NCBI GenBank assembly: GCA_963681505.1
Contig: OY811971.1
Coordinates: 21,667,353 to 21,731,352 of the forward strand
Source: Eunapius fragilis
Lineage: Eukaryota > Porifera > Demospongiae > Spongillida > Spongillidae
DNA: 64,000 nucleotides
Direction of reading: 5' to 3'
The translations under genes were made by a program, and so were the position numbers. The notes under the pieces are model-generated. The model worked only from the letters and a program-made list of their open reading frames with translations, did not search any database and had not been told where the DNA came from. Positions 1 through 11,667 of this stretch are shown piece by piece. Numbering within the stretch: position 1 is the stretch's first letter; each line of letters begins with the position of its first letter.

Positions 1-1080
1 ACTATTAAACATACCTGTGTATGCAGGCATGGCAAACCTTCAGCCTGTAATCGAGCAGCCTGATAATATAATCAATTCACTGAAAACTGCTGGATAATAG
101 AACATAATTTTTTCTTACGAAACATAAAAAAGCACCGCAATCTACTGAATTTGTTTTAGCTGGTGAACCATTGGTCTAAAAATATATTACATCACATGAT
201 GGTAACACTAAAAGTGCATACTTTTGAGTCACTTTATTTCCAATTTGAGATTGACAGCCTTTGCTTCAAGTTATGGTAAACCTCAGTGCAAATGTACAGC
301 CTTAAATATTTCAATGTACTATACAAATTATCACATTATCTAACCATATCCAATTGAAGGCATAATCATTTGAGTCATGCAATGGGTCAAAGCAATCAAC
401 AGTTTTCTGGTGAGGGTGGACCACCTGTCAGGGTCCATGAAATGCATGACAACAAATCTGAATCTATTTTAACCAACCATCAAACACCAGTGTTTGGTCT
501 TGTGCACAGGGAAGAGTAGCACATCATACATCAATATGTTTACTCCCTTGTAGTATTGTATAATTTATGCATGTAACAATGATTGCTTTTCATACATACT
601 TTCGAAAGTGTTGATACTGCTTCAAAACCATTTGCTCTTAAGATTGGAATCAGTAAGGGATCAAAGCACATCACTGTTCTCCCCACCTGGTTGTAACACA
701 ATGAAAGTTACTTCAGAACTAGAGCAAGAAATTTGGATAATTAGATTACACTTGACAAGGATGTTTTCAGAAGCTCCATGTATGCAACAATTACCTAAAT
801 GAGCACATTCAAGAATGAAACCTTGCTAATCGTTGCCAGATCTTGAGAACTTACTCGAGAATCAATCCAATCTCCTGATAGCAGAGCCAATATATCTGTT
901 TCCAGAAGCTGAAATCTGGAATGTGGCTTTAATGTATTTCCTTGTATCCTTATGTATCAAACAAAACATTGCATGCATATAATTGCACTTAGGGTCACGT
1001 GCAAACCTTGGCTTCCAAGTGGTCTGGCAAGCCAACAAACGGCTGTTAACGTTGGGAAAGCATATTACTTAAGCAGAGCA
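1..1080. other. No gene recognised
   Basis: Short scattered ORFs only, none with a motif I can name. It lies downstream of the minus-strand USP gene and could hold its 3' untranslated region or missing last exons. Confidence 0.4.
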
Positions 1081-1169
1081 CTAAGCCTAGATATGTTCTT
1101 TCAAATTGGGTGCCAACACAAATGGGTTGAGTGGAATTAATTTTATCAATAAAGGTCTAAGTGGATTAG

Positions 1170-1254
1170 AAGCGTTTTGAGTAACAAAATACGACGCAAT
1201 ATAGTAACTTGCATCTTTCATGCATGATGTATATATAGCAAGGCAAATGTTTTC
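1170..1254 (-). CDS. Possible last USP exon with degenerate histidine box
   Basis: On the minus strand a good acceptor (ttcttttgcag) opens a frame reading LAIYTSCMKDASYYIASYF. USP C-terminal boxes usually read roughly H-x-G-x(4)-SGHYxAY. The spacing and the YYIAS segment resemble this, but the catalytic His would be Tyr. It follows the other USP exons in the right order. The match is weak and could be chance; a missing His would mean a dead peptidase. Confidence 0.2.
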
Positions 1255-1566
1255 CTGCAAAAGAATGATATCAATGCTGTTCAAAATATATACTACATAC
1301 CTCTACTTCCGGCATTGTGTTGTAGAGTGAAGTTTGAATTTCAGTAACTTTAGCTTCATTTTACAATATCCACTTGTTCTGATTTCTTACTGCACACGTA
1401 TCTGTATTAGAAACACAAGTTATACCATGAATTAAGCAAGTGATTTAGTTACAATGTCCACTTGTAGCACTCTCTCCATGATGGATCGTTAATGTGAAGA
1501 TAAAAAAATCAATACTACTGATAATCAAGATTTATCTGCTCACGACTATTGAACTCAGCTCGTAAC

Positions 1567-2760
1567 TTATGCTTCCATCGATACTTGGATGAGATAATTG
1601 TTGCCATCTGTGTACTTAGATATGAAAATAGTGTTTCTTTTTGAATCATAAAGAAATCCCCTTGGAACAATTACTTGGCTTTTAAGCTTGACAGATGTAT
1701 TCTCATCTGACACCCGATTGCAGTGAATAATTAATACTGGTGGAAGCAGCAAGTGACTTTCTATAATGTCTAAAGAATTATTACACTTTTCACAACACCT
1801 GAAAGAAGCAGTAATCACTTACAGATGTGCTATGGGAAGGTACTTACGTTTGTACTTCCATGTGTGATAATACAGTTGCTTCCAGATAGTCAAACATTGA
1901 CTCAAGCACATTTCTTTTTGATGAATCACCACATGAAACTACAGTACATGATGAAACCTCATGCACAGGCTATTTAAGATGAGAAGTGTGAAGTCAATAG
2001 TAAACTTTTAAGAACAGCAATTACCAATGAACAGCAATGTGCAACCTTGTTGAACTTTGTTCTAAAAACCTCTTCACACTTGTATGGCATCTGTAAAAAA
2101 AAGTGGTTACCAATGTTTGCTGCTCAAAACAAATTAAAATTTACATTAGTTGACATAAGTAACCTTTCTATTATTGCCATAATTCCTTCACAACAATCAT
2201 TTTGAGCTCCATACTGAAGGAATACAGCTTCCCTTGTTAGCAACTTCTATTGGAGTAGAGCTATTATTAACTGTAGCTGTAATGATACTGAAAAAACCCT
2301 TACTGCAAAGTCAGTAGATATACAATAACGTTTTTCAGTGTTCTTGAGGTTTTGCATTAGGTCCACAACGCTTGCTTGAAGTGGAGTCAAACCGATTGAA
2401 GGCAGTGCTATAGAATTACTAGCTGTTCCAACTTGAATGATATGGGTAGTTTACCTTGCAGCATCAGCAGCAATGGAGTGCAACTAAGAGATTGCAAAAC
2501 CGAATTCAGCCAGCAAAGATTGGATTTACTTGTAAGTCCTGAATTAAGATTCTTATTAACTTCAATCATATCTCTCAATGCTGTTTTCTCTTTCGTTTGT
2601 AACTGGTATGATCGTGGTAATAATGATGGTGACTTCCGAGATGGTTGTGCTGGTGATAATGGGTTTGGAAACAATGTGCTGCTAGAATTTGAGATGTGGG
2701 GAGAGGGTCATTGTCTGGTTGCTGATGTGAGTAGTACAGGGAGAACATAGCCAGGTTGCA
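1567..2760 (-). CDS. Ubiquitin-specific-protease-like domain (C19), multi-exon, probably part of the adjacent transposase gene
   Basis: USP enzymes remove ubiquitin from proteins using a Cys-His-Asp/Asn site. A reading frame can be followed across six exons: about 2455-2760, 2304-2422, 2145-2246, 2025-2090, 1848-1969 and 1567-1798. All have GT donors and AG acceptors and the phases agree. The first carries the Cys box GLTSKSNLCWLNSVLQSLS (catalytic Cys before WLN). The third has QYGAQNDCCEGIMAII, in the place of the usual QxDAxEF box. The last has CCEKC and LPPVLIIHCNRV, matching the zinc and LPxxLxxHLKRF segments. The His box is not certain (candidate at 1170-1254). Upstream of about 2680 the frame shifts, so the 5' join is unclear. 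It lies directly after a same-strand transposase-like region whose last good exon ends at 2864. A degenerate C19 domain is likely; activity is doubtful. Confidence 0.7.
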
Positions 2761-2863
2761 GGTCTTTGCCACTTCTCTTTAAGTGGCCGAGATGGCTTTC
2801 TTAGAAGAGATTTCTAATTAGAAAATAATTATAGCACATTACGTAGCTAGCAGAACAACTCAC

Positions 2864-4886
2864 CTTTACTCGTTTTTTAATAGGCTGTGTCATGTTGTCA
2901 AAGAATTGCCTTTCTCGTGCAATTATCAAAGGGTAGTATTCTTTTAAGAATACATCAGGTCGCAATCGCGTTTGCGAATGATCAACCTTTTTCAGAATAT
3001 AATTCCAGGCTTCAATTATTCCAGCTGTTCGTGTCAGTTCATTCTGTCATACCATAATATCCATCAACTAAATTGTGTATGGCTTCACAGCCATAATTTA
3101 TATTACCAGAGATGTTGCATCTAAAGCCTTTTCTGCTTTATGACGTTCCAAATCGCCTGTTAATTTAAAAAAATTGAAATTATGAACACTATATACGAAA
3201 ATTAAATTTTACCCAGCATCAGGCATGTCCAAAATGGTGCCATTGGCATCCATTTCTCAATGATCGTTAAGAAAAAATGGGTTGGTAATATATATTTTTA
3301 CACTTTTCCTGTGATGTTAGGCTCACTTTTGCCACTGTAAGTTGGAAATATGCCCCCAAAAGGTTGCACATGTAATGAGTCATTATCAAAATCTGATAAG
3401 TCATTTAATATTTCCTCTGTATTGCAGTAATCGTTTTGGCAAGGTTAATGTTTCTTTATTAAGTAAGTTTATAATCCTGACAATACAATTGTATGCTTTT
3501 CTGGTATCTACTGATTCCATTTCTGAGCAATACAATACTTTTAAGAGACATAATCTCTTCACCAACTCATTTAAAGTTGTACAGTTTACGAGGCTAGAAA
3601 AGTTGTACATAGAAAAAGAATACAGCCTTTTCTGAAACCTACGATAGAAGAAAAATATAGCATTTTACTATTGAAAACATCTAAATTATTAAAACTCACC
3701 ACTTTTCGCAATCCTTTTTAGCAAAATTCATCACGTGACTAGTACAGGCATGAGGAGATATCTTTTTAGTATCCTGTCACTTCCTGCTCCACTACATACA
3801 CGGAAGGTTTTTTGGAGGTATTCGTGTAATGTTTCCATATTAAATGCCTGCAAAAAGCTCAGCAACAAAACCATACTGCGATCAATGACTATGTGTTTGG
3901 GGCTTATGAGATTATTAAATCCAGATATTAAACTTTCTGCTCGTCAAAAGCAATTAATAAAGTAGCAAACAGTTAAAACAGTGTGATCCGTCGATATAAA
4001 TTCTGCCACTGCAATTGGCAATTTGCCTCTGATGGGGTGTTTTATCACTAGGCTGTAGTAGTACGTTACAAGTTTATTTCCAGCCTCATTACGAACAGAC
4101 ACTATAGTGCCATTAGCATCACAAAATATAGGGTTTCTCTTTGCTACTTCGTGATACAACCTCACTGCTGCATCATTGAAGCATACAACTGCAAATGGAG
4201 AGGCCTGAATACACTCTATGTACCCACAAACAGCTGTTTTTTGGTTAAATTCGTCTTTGACAAGTTTTGCCTCATCTAATTCAAATATTTTTTTAAGTAT
4301 TAGCAGAGATAATGCAAGGTTTTCGTCTTCTTGTAATGCAAGCCTTGCTTCCGATGATATTTTTCGTAATGCAGAAGGGTTACAGCCTACATTGTCGCAA
4401 TTTCCTGTTGCAAATTGTCCAGGTGTGAGGTTCATAAGCCTTCCTATATACTCTTTAGATGGAGGTATACGCGTCTGTTGGAAATATGTTTGTGTATCTT
4501 TTCTGACACTTAGACTCATTTTACGAGCATGTCGTTCGCTGGCATATGCTTCCCTCAAACTTGACATTTATGGTTACATAAGTGTTCAAAAATCCTTCAT
4601 CTTTAATGTCCTGAAATGCTAGCACATTACACGTAGAAAATGTGCAATAAGCATTAGCTTTAAAGAAGAAATTAGATGATTTAGAAGAAGATTTTTTTAA
4701 AATCCAATGTTTTCTAAACGCAAAGCTGCAATATGTATTGATTTCAGCCAATCCTTTAGAAAATAAATGAACCCATGAAGGATTAACTTTCTCATTGCCA
4801 AAATGTAAGAGGAATAGAGGATATACTATTTCTATCAGCCACTCACCGTCGACCTTTTGACCTCTATGAATATTTAAACATTGCAT
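2864..4886 (-). pseudogene. DDE-type transposase-like protein (MULE/KDZ-like), decayed, upstream of and co-oriented with a USP domain
   Basis: Three catalytic-acid regions appear in order. The first is in the frame ending near 3944 (PIFCDANGTIVSVRNEAG, then KLPIAVAEFISTDH). The second is SPKHIVIDRSMVLLLSFLQA near 3850-3910. The third is RTAGIIEAWNYILKKVD in an exon at 2864-3043, with clean acceptor and donor. Between them are PHACTSHVMNFAKKDCEK (a C-x3-H element) and KWMPMAPFWTCL. The layout resembles animal proteins of the MULE-type RNase H fold; the exact superfamily is my inference. Breaks: an in-frame TGA after FINCF at about 3944, a frameshift near 3790 and another near 4550. The 5' end is lost before the Gypsy remnant at 5.0 kb. 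The USP exons follow on the same strand, as if one protein had carried both domains. Confidence 0.6.
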
Positions 4887-5020
4887 ATCCTCTATTCATC
4901 TTGGCTTATGTCAAATTTTCCAAACTGATCTAGTGATTTCCTCATAACAGCATCGTGGCCTTCATAAATTTACCAAGACATATAGCAGTTTGCCTTGATA
5001 GGCCTGACTGATACGGCTTT

Positions 5021-5895
5021 TTGCAATTGAATTCAAAATTATGCCGCTTGGATTTGTGTAACGCTCCGGCGGTATTCCAAATGCTGATGGATCTGGTTAC
5101 TCTCAGTCTCCGGTACTGCCTCGTTTATATTGACAATATAAATGTAGTTATCGATGGAAAAACCTTTGAGCGTCATCTTCAAAATTTGAAACTTGTGCTA
5201 AAGACTGCGACGGACGTGTCTGCAACTAAAACCCACTAAGTGCTCGCTGTTCCAGGAGAAAGTGGTGTACTTTGGTCACGTCGTTACGAGAGAGGGGATT
5301 CACACAGATCCAGAGAAGGTTAACGCTTTGAAGACGTGGCGGGTTCCCACCTTAGGGCGCAACATGCAGCATTTCTTGGGGCTGCATGGTAGGATCTACA
5401 GAAATATTTCGCAACTATCGCGAAGCCCACCCTGTATCAGCTTACCGAACGAGGACGTGAGTTCTGTTGGTCAGAGAGTGTTCCATTTCCTTTCAGGAGC
5501 TGAGATCTCTGCTGGTTGCTGCCCCGATTATCGTATTCCCGGACTTCAGTAAGCCCTACCCTTCAGGATACAGATGCGTGTGAGACTGAAATTGGAGCAG
5601 TTTTATATCGAGAACACGACGGCTTGGAGAGGGTGATCGATGCATATGCTAGTCGTACCCTCAGCAATGCAGAACGAAACTACTGCGTTACCAGGAAAGA
5701 CATATTGGCAGTGGTTACCTTTCTAAAAACATTTTCAGGCGTTACCTTTTAGGTCACCACTTTACATTTCGAACAGATCATAGCTCCTTACAGTGGATTT
5801 ACAACATGAAGGAGCCTGAAGAGCAACTGGCGCGGTGGTTGGAACAAATCCAAGAATTCTACTTTGAAGAAGTGCATCGCAGGGGGAGCTGTATA
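5021..5895 (+). pseudogene. Ty3/Gypsy LTR-retrotransposon pol remnant (reverse transcriptase to RNase H)
   Basis: Several frames together show the canonical order of Gypsy pol. NAPAVFQMLMD then LVYIDN (the YxDD box, with the last Asp changed to Asn) mark the reverse transcriptase. VVYFGHVVTREGIHTDPEKV and QHFLGLHGRIYR mark the connection region. A Gly-Ala-Val-Leu block then AYASRTLSNAERNY and RTDHSSLQWI mark RNase H. A TAA after KTH at about 5237, a shift between the RT and connection pieces, a further shift before RNase H and a stop at about 5750 make it inactive. No integrase, gag or LTRs were seen, so it is a 5'- and 3'-truncated relic. It separates the transposase-USP gene from the stretch downstream. 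Confidence 0.85.
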
Positions 5896-5899
5896 ATCT

Positions 5900-6160
5900 T
5901 TTTTCGTCAATGTAGGTGTAATCGGGATTATAATTAAACTGCAACTTACATTGCTGGACTTGCAGAAATACCCTGATTGTGACTAAGAGAAGTCCGGGCA
6001 AGCATTCCTACCAATTATGTACATTTGCAGTCTCGCCATATCATCCATAATAATCGATTGCAATAGCAATATATTAGTCATGGGTGATATTATTATGACT
6101 GAAAATGAACCTGACTTCATTAATCCGATTAATGACCACACCCGCGGTCATGAATACATT
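5900..6160. other. No gene recognised
   Basis: AT-rich sequence after the Gypsy remnant with no coding signal I can support. Confidence 0.4.
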
Positions 6161-6164
6161 GTTG

Positions 6165-6270
6165 TTCACGTACACGTTCTCGGCAATATTGTCATACACG
6201 TGAAGGACACGTTCTCGTCAATATTGTCAGAATACACGTGATTCAGAAGTACACGTTCTCGTCAACATCA
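6165..6270 (+). repeat. Short imperfect tandem repeat
   Basis: About three imperfect units of the type acacgttctcgtcaatattg, separated by acacgtga-like spacers. Non-coding minisatellite remnant. Confidence 0.6.
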
Positions 6271-6837
6271 TGCACATACATACTTTTTATGCCAGTGGGA
6301 GATACAGAGGGGGGTTGAGATTATATTCACGATCGATTTTTGACCATGTATGGTATTGCTGAGTCCATATATGTTGAAAAATGATTGTGAATTTCACATC
6401 AAACCTCCCCCTCTTTATCCGCTTCTGTAAGCCCCTATATGCTGCTGGAGTTGTAGCATTGCAAGTAAACTTTAGCCGCTTCACGCGTACGCATAATGTT
6501 GTATGACAAAGCCGCCATTGAAGACACGTATGATATTCAGGATGTCATGGATGAACGACTGGAAAAGGGAGTGCCTAAATATGATGACACCTGTGTCAGT
6601 CTGGAAACTAATACAATGATCAAGAGAATATACGTAGCGAGTTAATTGATGCATATCAATAGAGAGCGGGATGGTAGAGCGAGCCATACATGCACATACA
6701 AAACGTATTTAAATTGCCTGGTGCGTTGCACACAGTGTTGATGAGACACAGAGTTATCTTCAGCCGGGTCCCCAGACAATAAGTAATGATTACATCAATG
6801 AAATTTCTTATTTAGCCATTACTATAGGCGCATAAAA

Positions 6838-7182
6838 AGGTAATCGATTTTCGACCGATTTCTGCCCATGAAGAAACGAAAATCGACCAATCGCGGGAAT
6901 TGGCTATTTCGACTAAAGAAATCCTGAAATTGGTTAAATGCATACTCGACTGAATAGGTAATCGCGAAAGGTCAAATGAAACTATAAAAAACAAAATCGG
7001 TTCCCCAGTACCCATCAACGGGAAAATACCCACATCAGACGGAAAATTATACGTTAAATTACACACCAATGGAACAGTACCCATACCATCAGTAACCACC
7101 AATGGAAAAGTATATCCTAATCTAACTGCAGTCAATGTACATGTACAAGAATTGCTTACCAATAAAGTGGAAGAAATTTAGA
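6838..7182 (+). pseudogene. Possible decayed coding segment, unknown
   Basis: One plus frame is readable for about 113 codons with a single internal TGA near 6953 and ends at a TAG near 7180. The later part contains VPINGKIPT, NGTVPI and NGKVYPN, a spaced Asn-Gly-Lys/Thr-Val pattern. I do not recognise a family. The NGKV spacing superficially resembles the off-frame translation of the tandem repeat at 9.4-9.6 kb, which may be coincidence. It may equally be non-coding. Confidence 0.2.
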
Positions 7183-7189
7183 TGCATAA

Positions 7190-9000
7190 AATTTTATGAA
7201 CCGTTTTAAATTCAGTGATATCGTAGCGGTTAAGGAGAAATCGAATTCTATATACCTAATATCATACAGGAACTATCCGACATAACTGGCCAGGAAATGG
7301 AATTAAACACCCCCCTCCCCCCTCCCTTCCCAAAAAATAGCTGTAATTGCTACGAAATACTCAACCATGTACACAACCACTTGCTAAACCATATGCTAAT
7401 CAGAAAGGGAGACAATTTGTGATAACAAGGTGGAGAGTTGTAGACAATGCACCACCTCTCCCACAAAACACCCCTAACACATGCATCACGCCATCGTACA
7501 GGTATACCATATAGGGGGTCAGCCTGTGTACAGGACAGTATTTCTTACTCTGAGACTCCCTATAGCACCCTCTCTATGCTCTTCCCAACAATAAACTGTA
7601 CCTCTATTGCCAACATCAGGTCCACCAGACAATGATTTTTTGTTTTATGGACGTGCGCCGCCTAGGGAGCACATGATTACTACGATTACCACTTAAGTTC
7701 AACAGCCCATGCACTATAGATATGCGTGGCAATGTTGATCGTATCTGTAGATGATTTTAGTTCAAACCATGCATGTCCCATGCACAGCGGGTAATTTACG
7801 GACCTGGAAACATCACTGGTACCAAAAGAGAAGGAAGTTGTAAGACAATATGCACTGACTGATTTGCTGTCCCACCAAGATACATGTAATAACATCCTTG
7901 GGCATTAGAAGCAGTTATCGACCAGTCACTAAGCCCACAATCGTTTTCTTTATGATTTATTGCATGGTGACCCTATTTAGAGTGCAGCTAAATAGTTCTT
8001 GTGGCGCAACTCGAGCAGTCAATAAAGGAGAGCGGGGAAGTTCTTAATGGTTTGTTATCTGGCTTCACGTACAAAGCGACAAAAGGATGCCCTCAAATGC
8101 CATCGGGAATCTAGTCTTTTATTGAGACACGCCTTGTTTAAAGTATAGGGCGTAACTGAATTAACAGATCTGCATTCATTTTAGACAACCATAACGCCTG
8201 AAGCTTATATTTGCACCACCGAAGAAAGCTTCTATCAAAACAAAAAAGTTGTGACCAGAAGTGTTTCATTATCCAAACTGTCGGCTAAAAACTCGCATGC
8301 ATAAAATAAATGATCAATTAAACGCGCGTATTCTGCAAAAATAAATAAACAAATAAAAAGCTGGTATAGGAATGTTCTGTATCATTAATAAAATAAATGT
8401 GCTTTTTTCTCGTTAGGGCTGATGTACAATGCAATCTTGTACAACGGATTCGTTTGTTATTGGATTAGGGATGTGGACTATATGATCAAAACTGGAATTA
8501 TTACTAGTGCATTAATGTTACACATTTCCCATTTTCCTGTCGAATTGCAGCTTGCGCATGTGTGCAACTCTTAGAGTTCTGAAGTATTGAACAGAGAAGA
8601 GACGCTCCATCACAAGATAGAGCAAACGTTTTAATCTTGTACTGCTTAATGATTTTGGTGATGATAATTGACGCTAGCAGATATATAGGTGCAATTAGGG
8701 ATATGATGCTTGATATTCACATTAAGCAACACACCTTTGTCCACCTACAAGTCCACATTCTTACAAGTGCATCCTTCAGTACATGTCACAATTAATATAC
8801 TGCGTTGGTTTGTGAATATTAGCATAGATAATTTATATATGTTATCATAAGTGATGATTGCAATTCAATCGGCTGCTTCCTGCGACAGTATTTGCGCTTA
8901 CTTTGGCGTTGCCTTCACTGATATGGCGAGACAAACTTGTACGAACTTTGTTAATACAAACAACACTAACATCAAATGACAACCCTAGTCATGTACAATT
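7190..9000. other. Intergenic stretch, no gene recognised
   Basis: AT-rich; only short ORFs without motifs. The last few hundred bases are presumably the upstream region of the repeat-protein gene at 9.06 kb. Confidence 0.45.
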
Positions 9001-9013
9001 ATGGCAATATTGA

Positions 9014-9021
9014 TATATAAA
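9014..9021 (+). promoter_or_regulatory. TATA box (TATATAAA) of the Tyr/Pro-rich repeat-protein gene
   Basis: TATATAAA followed by GG lies 40 bases before the ATG at 9061. A transcription start about 30 bases downstream would fall near 9045-9050, so the open-frame ATG at 9001 would lie upstream of the transcript. The protein then most likely begins at 9061 or 9082. Confidence 0.55.
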
Positions 9022-9060
9022 GGATATGCGATCGGCATCTATATCGGATCGAGTGCATTG

Positions 9061-10599
9061 ATGTCCAGTATGACACATGAAATGATGCTTCTTTTTTATG
9101 CGACCGCATTATTGGCGACTGGAATGGTTACAGGTGAAGTTTATTCAAGCCAGTACGGGCCAACAGAATTGTATCCGCTAACGGAAGAGTACCCACCAAC
9201 GGAAGAGTACCCGCCAACGGAAAAGTACCCACCAGTGGAAAAGTACCCACCAACGGAAAAGTACCCACCAACGATAGAGTACCCGCCAACAGAAAAGTAC
9301 CCACCAACATTAAAGTACCCACCTACGGAAAAGTATCCACCAACGGAAATTTATCGTGCACCAACGGACAAGTACCCACCAACGGAAAAGTGCCCACAAA
9401 CGGAACCGTACCCCCCAACGGAAAAGTACCCACCAACGGAAAAGTACCCACCAAGGGAAAAGTATCCACCAACGGGAAAGTACCTACCAACAGAAAAGTA
9501 TCCACCTACGGAAAAGTATCCACTAACGGAAAAGTATCGTGCACCAACGGACAAGTACCCACCAACGGAAAAGTACCCCCCAACGGAACAGTACTCTCAT
9601 CATACGGAAAAGTACGCAACTGTTAAGTATCCACCAACGGAAAAGTACCCAACTGTTAAGTATCCACCAACGGAAAAGTACCCAACTGTTAAGTATCCAC
9701 CAACGGAAAAGTACCCAACTGTTAAGTATCCACCAACGGAAAAGTACCCAACTGTTAAGTATCCACCAACGGAAAAGTACCCAACTGTTAAGTATCCACT
9801 AACGGAAAAGTACCCAACTGTTAAGTATCCACCAACGGAAAAGTACCCAACTGTTAAGTATCCACCAACGGAAAAGTACCCAACTGTTAAGTATCCACCA
9901 ACGGAAAAGTACCCAACTGTTAAGTATCCACCAACAGAAACGTACCCAACTGTTAAGTATCCACCAACGGAAAAGTACCCAATTGTTAAGTATCCACCAA
10001 CGGAAAAGTACCCAACTGTTAAGTATCCACCAACGGAAAAGTACCCAACTGTTAAGTATCCACCAACGGAAAAGTACCCAACTGTTAAGTATCCACCAAC
10101 GGAAAAGTACCCAACTGTTAAGTATCCACCAACGGAAAAGTACCCAACTGTTAAGTATCCACCAACGGAAAAGTACCCAACTGTTAAGTATCAACCAACG
10201 GAAAAGTACCCAACTGTTAAGTATCCACCAACAGAAACGTACCCAACTGTTAAGTATCCACCAACGGAAAAGTACCCAACTGTTAAGTATCCACCAACTG
10301 AAAAGTACCCAACTGTTAAGTATCCACCAACGGAAAAGTACCCAACTGTTAAGTATCCACCAACGGAAAAGTACCCAACTGTTGGGTATCCACCAACGGA
10401 AAAGTACCCCCATCATACGGAAAAGTACCCACAAACTGAAAGGTATCCACAAGCCGAAAGGTATCCGCCAACGGTAAAGTACTCACCAACAGAGAAGTAC
10501 CCACCAACAATGAAGTACCCGCCAACAGAGAAGTACCCGCCCACAGAAAAATATCCGCCAACTGAAAAGTACCCCTACCCAACGTTGAAGGTTTACTAG
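9061..10599 (+). CDS. Secreted Tyr/Pro/Lys/Thr-rich tandem-repeat protein, adhesive- or matrix-protein-like
   Basis: An intact single-exon frame of 512 codons from the ATG at 9061 (532 if started at 9001, which the TATA box at 9014 argues against). The start MSSMTHEMMLLFYATALL, followed by an Ala/Gly/Thr stretch, looks like a signal peptide cleaved near MVTG-EV. The rest is almost entirely repeats. Roughly 20 degenerate hexapeptides YPPTEK come first, with two YRAPTDK variants. Next come 23 copies of the 11-mer YPPTEKYPTVK, then a degenerate tail ending YPYPTLKVY. There are no Cys-rich, catalytic or membrane segments; Cys occurs in CPQTEP. Per 11-mer there are 2 Tyr, 3 Pro, 2 Lys, 2 Thr. Mussel foot protein 1 has a comparable Tyr-Pro-Pro-Thr-Tyr-Lys decapeptide whose Tyr is converted to DOPA. 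A role in adhesion or matrix cross-linking is inferred from composition only. Confidence 0.75.
   Translation: MSSMTHEMMLLFYATALLATGMVTGEVYSSQYGPTELYPLTEEYPPTEEYPPTEKYPPVEKYPPTEKYPPTIEYPPTEKYPPTLKYPPTEKYPPTEIYRAPTDKYPPTEKCPQTEPYPPTEKYPPTEKYPPREKYPPTGKYLPTEKYPPTEKYPLTEKYRAPTDKYPPTEKYPPTEQYSHHTEKYATVKYPPTEKYPTVKYPPTEKYPTVKYPPTEKYPTVKYPPTEKYPTVKYPPTEKYPTVKYPLTEKYPTVKYPPTEKYPTVKYPPTEKYPTVKYPPTEKYPTVKYPPTETYPTVKYPPTEKYPIVKYPPTEKYPTVKYPPTEKYPTVKYPPTEKYPTVKYPPTEKYPTVKYPPTEKYPTVKYPPTEKYPTVKYQPTEKYPTVKYPPTETYPTVKYPPTEKYPTVKYPPTEKYPTVKYPPTEKYPTVKYPPTEKYPTVGYPPTEKYPHHTEKYPQTERYPQAERYPPTVKYSPTEKYPPTMKYPPTEKYPPTEKYPPTEKYPYPTLKVY
9628..10386 (+). repeat. 33-bp tandem repeat, 23 uninterrupted copies (coding)
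   Basis: The array from tat-cca-cca-acg to act-gtt spans 759 bases, exactly 23 x 33. Most units are identical; variants include a Leu, a Gln, an Ile and two Thr substitutions. Because 33 is a multiple of three, other frames and the opposite strand also stay open, giving false ORFs. High identity points to recent expansion or homogenisation. Confidence 0.95.
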
Positions 10600-11636
10600 A
10601 ACTGCATTGTACAAAGAGGAAGAACTTCAGATGCATGAATGTGCATGTTTTAATGAACGTTAATACAACTGTCTTGTAAAGTAGATTTAACTAGCCACGT
10701 CCCACAATGAATGACTACGCGCACGTATGGATCGCGTGAGGAATGTGTAAAAAATAATATGTAGAGTAGGACATAACATTTTGCACGTCATTATAGCTAA
10801 GCGTTATAGCGAATAATAATTCGTCAGTCTTCCTTACGCTTTCCCTTTGATTTCCCCAAAGTATGGGATGTGGACATTGCATGATTGAGGCATATGGTGC
10901 TTCATTGCCAAATGTAATGTACAGTACTTTTATTCGCCGTCACAGTCGGCTTCTGTAACTGACCATGTCAAAGGATGCAAATCCTGCTAAATGTGGAGAT
11001 GATTTTCCAGCTAGCTAAGTGAATTCGTTGCGCCGGAGCCTGCCTGACGAGCCGGAGATCTACAATAACTAGAGATACACTGTTTAAAAAAAGGTGTTAC
11101 CGCAACACACTTAGGGGTGTTCGTATGCATGTTTAAAAATAACACCCCCCCCCCCCCCCCCTGGGGTGTAAACGTAGTCGTAACCGCTCAGGAGTGTTAC
11201 GGCCAACACCCCTGAAGTGTAGCCAGTACACTCTATTGGGTGTTGACAGGGGTAACAATATCTCGTATATTTACCGTAAATTGATGGTCCCAACATAAAC
11301 TGATATTAATAAACTATACAACAACACGTTCAATTGATTTAAATAAAATAAATACAACATAAAAAGAACACATAAAGAAAAGTAGATGTCTTTACACGCT
11401 TAACGATCGAGCAGGCTGTTTCTCTGGTTCAGACACTAGAAAATCAAGAAAACTAATAAAGAACAGGTTCAGTACGAGACATCTCTGACCTTAAATCTTG
11501 CATGCAGCTGTCACGCTCGCGAAGCAGAGGAGACCATTCTGTAACAATAACAATGTCAGCCGCACTAACCGTGAAGCTTACCTCGAAAGCTTGGTAGGGC
11601 ATGTCCTTTTAGTCTTATGAACTCTGTAAAATAAGA

Positions 11637-11667
<31 letters not shown>

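Noticed and set aside
2433..2750. Plus ORF over the USP Cys-box exon
   Set aside because: Antisense shadow of the minus-strand exon.
9628..10386. CRISPR-like array
   Set aside because: There are no unique spacers, the repeats are directly contiguous, and it is coding eukaryotic sequence.
9128..10636. Long ORFs in other frames and on the minus strand across the Tyr/Pro repeat (e.g. Trp-Ile-Leu-Asn and His-Gln-Arg-Lys repeats)
   Set aside because: A 33-bp unit keeps several frames open; only the plus frame at 9061 has a TATA box, signal peptide and sensible ends.
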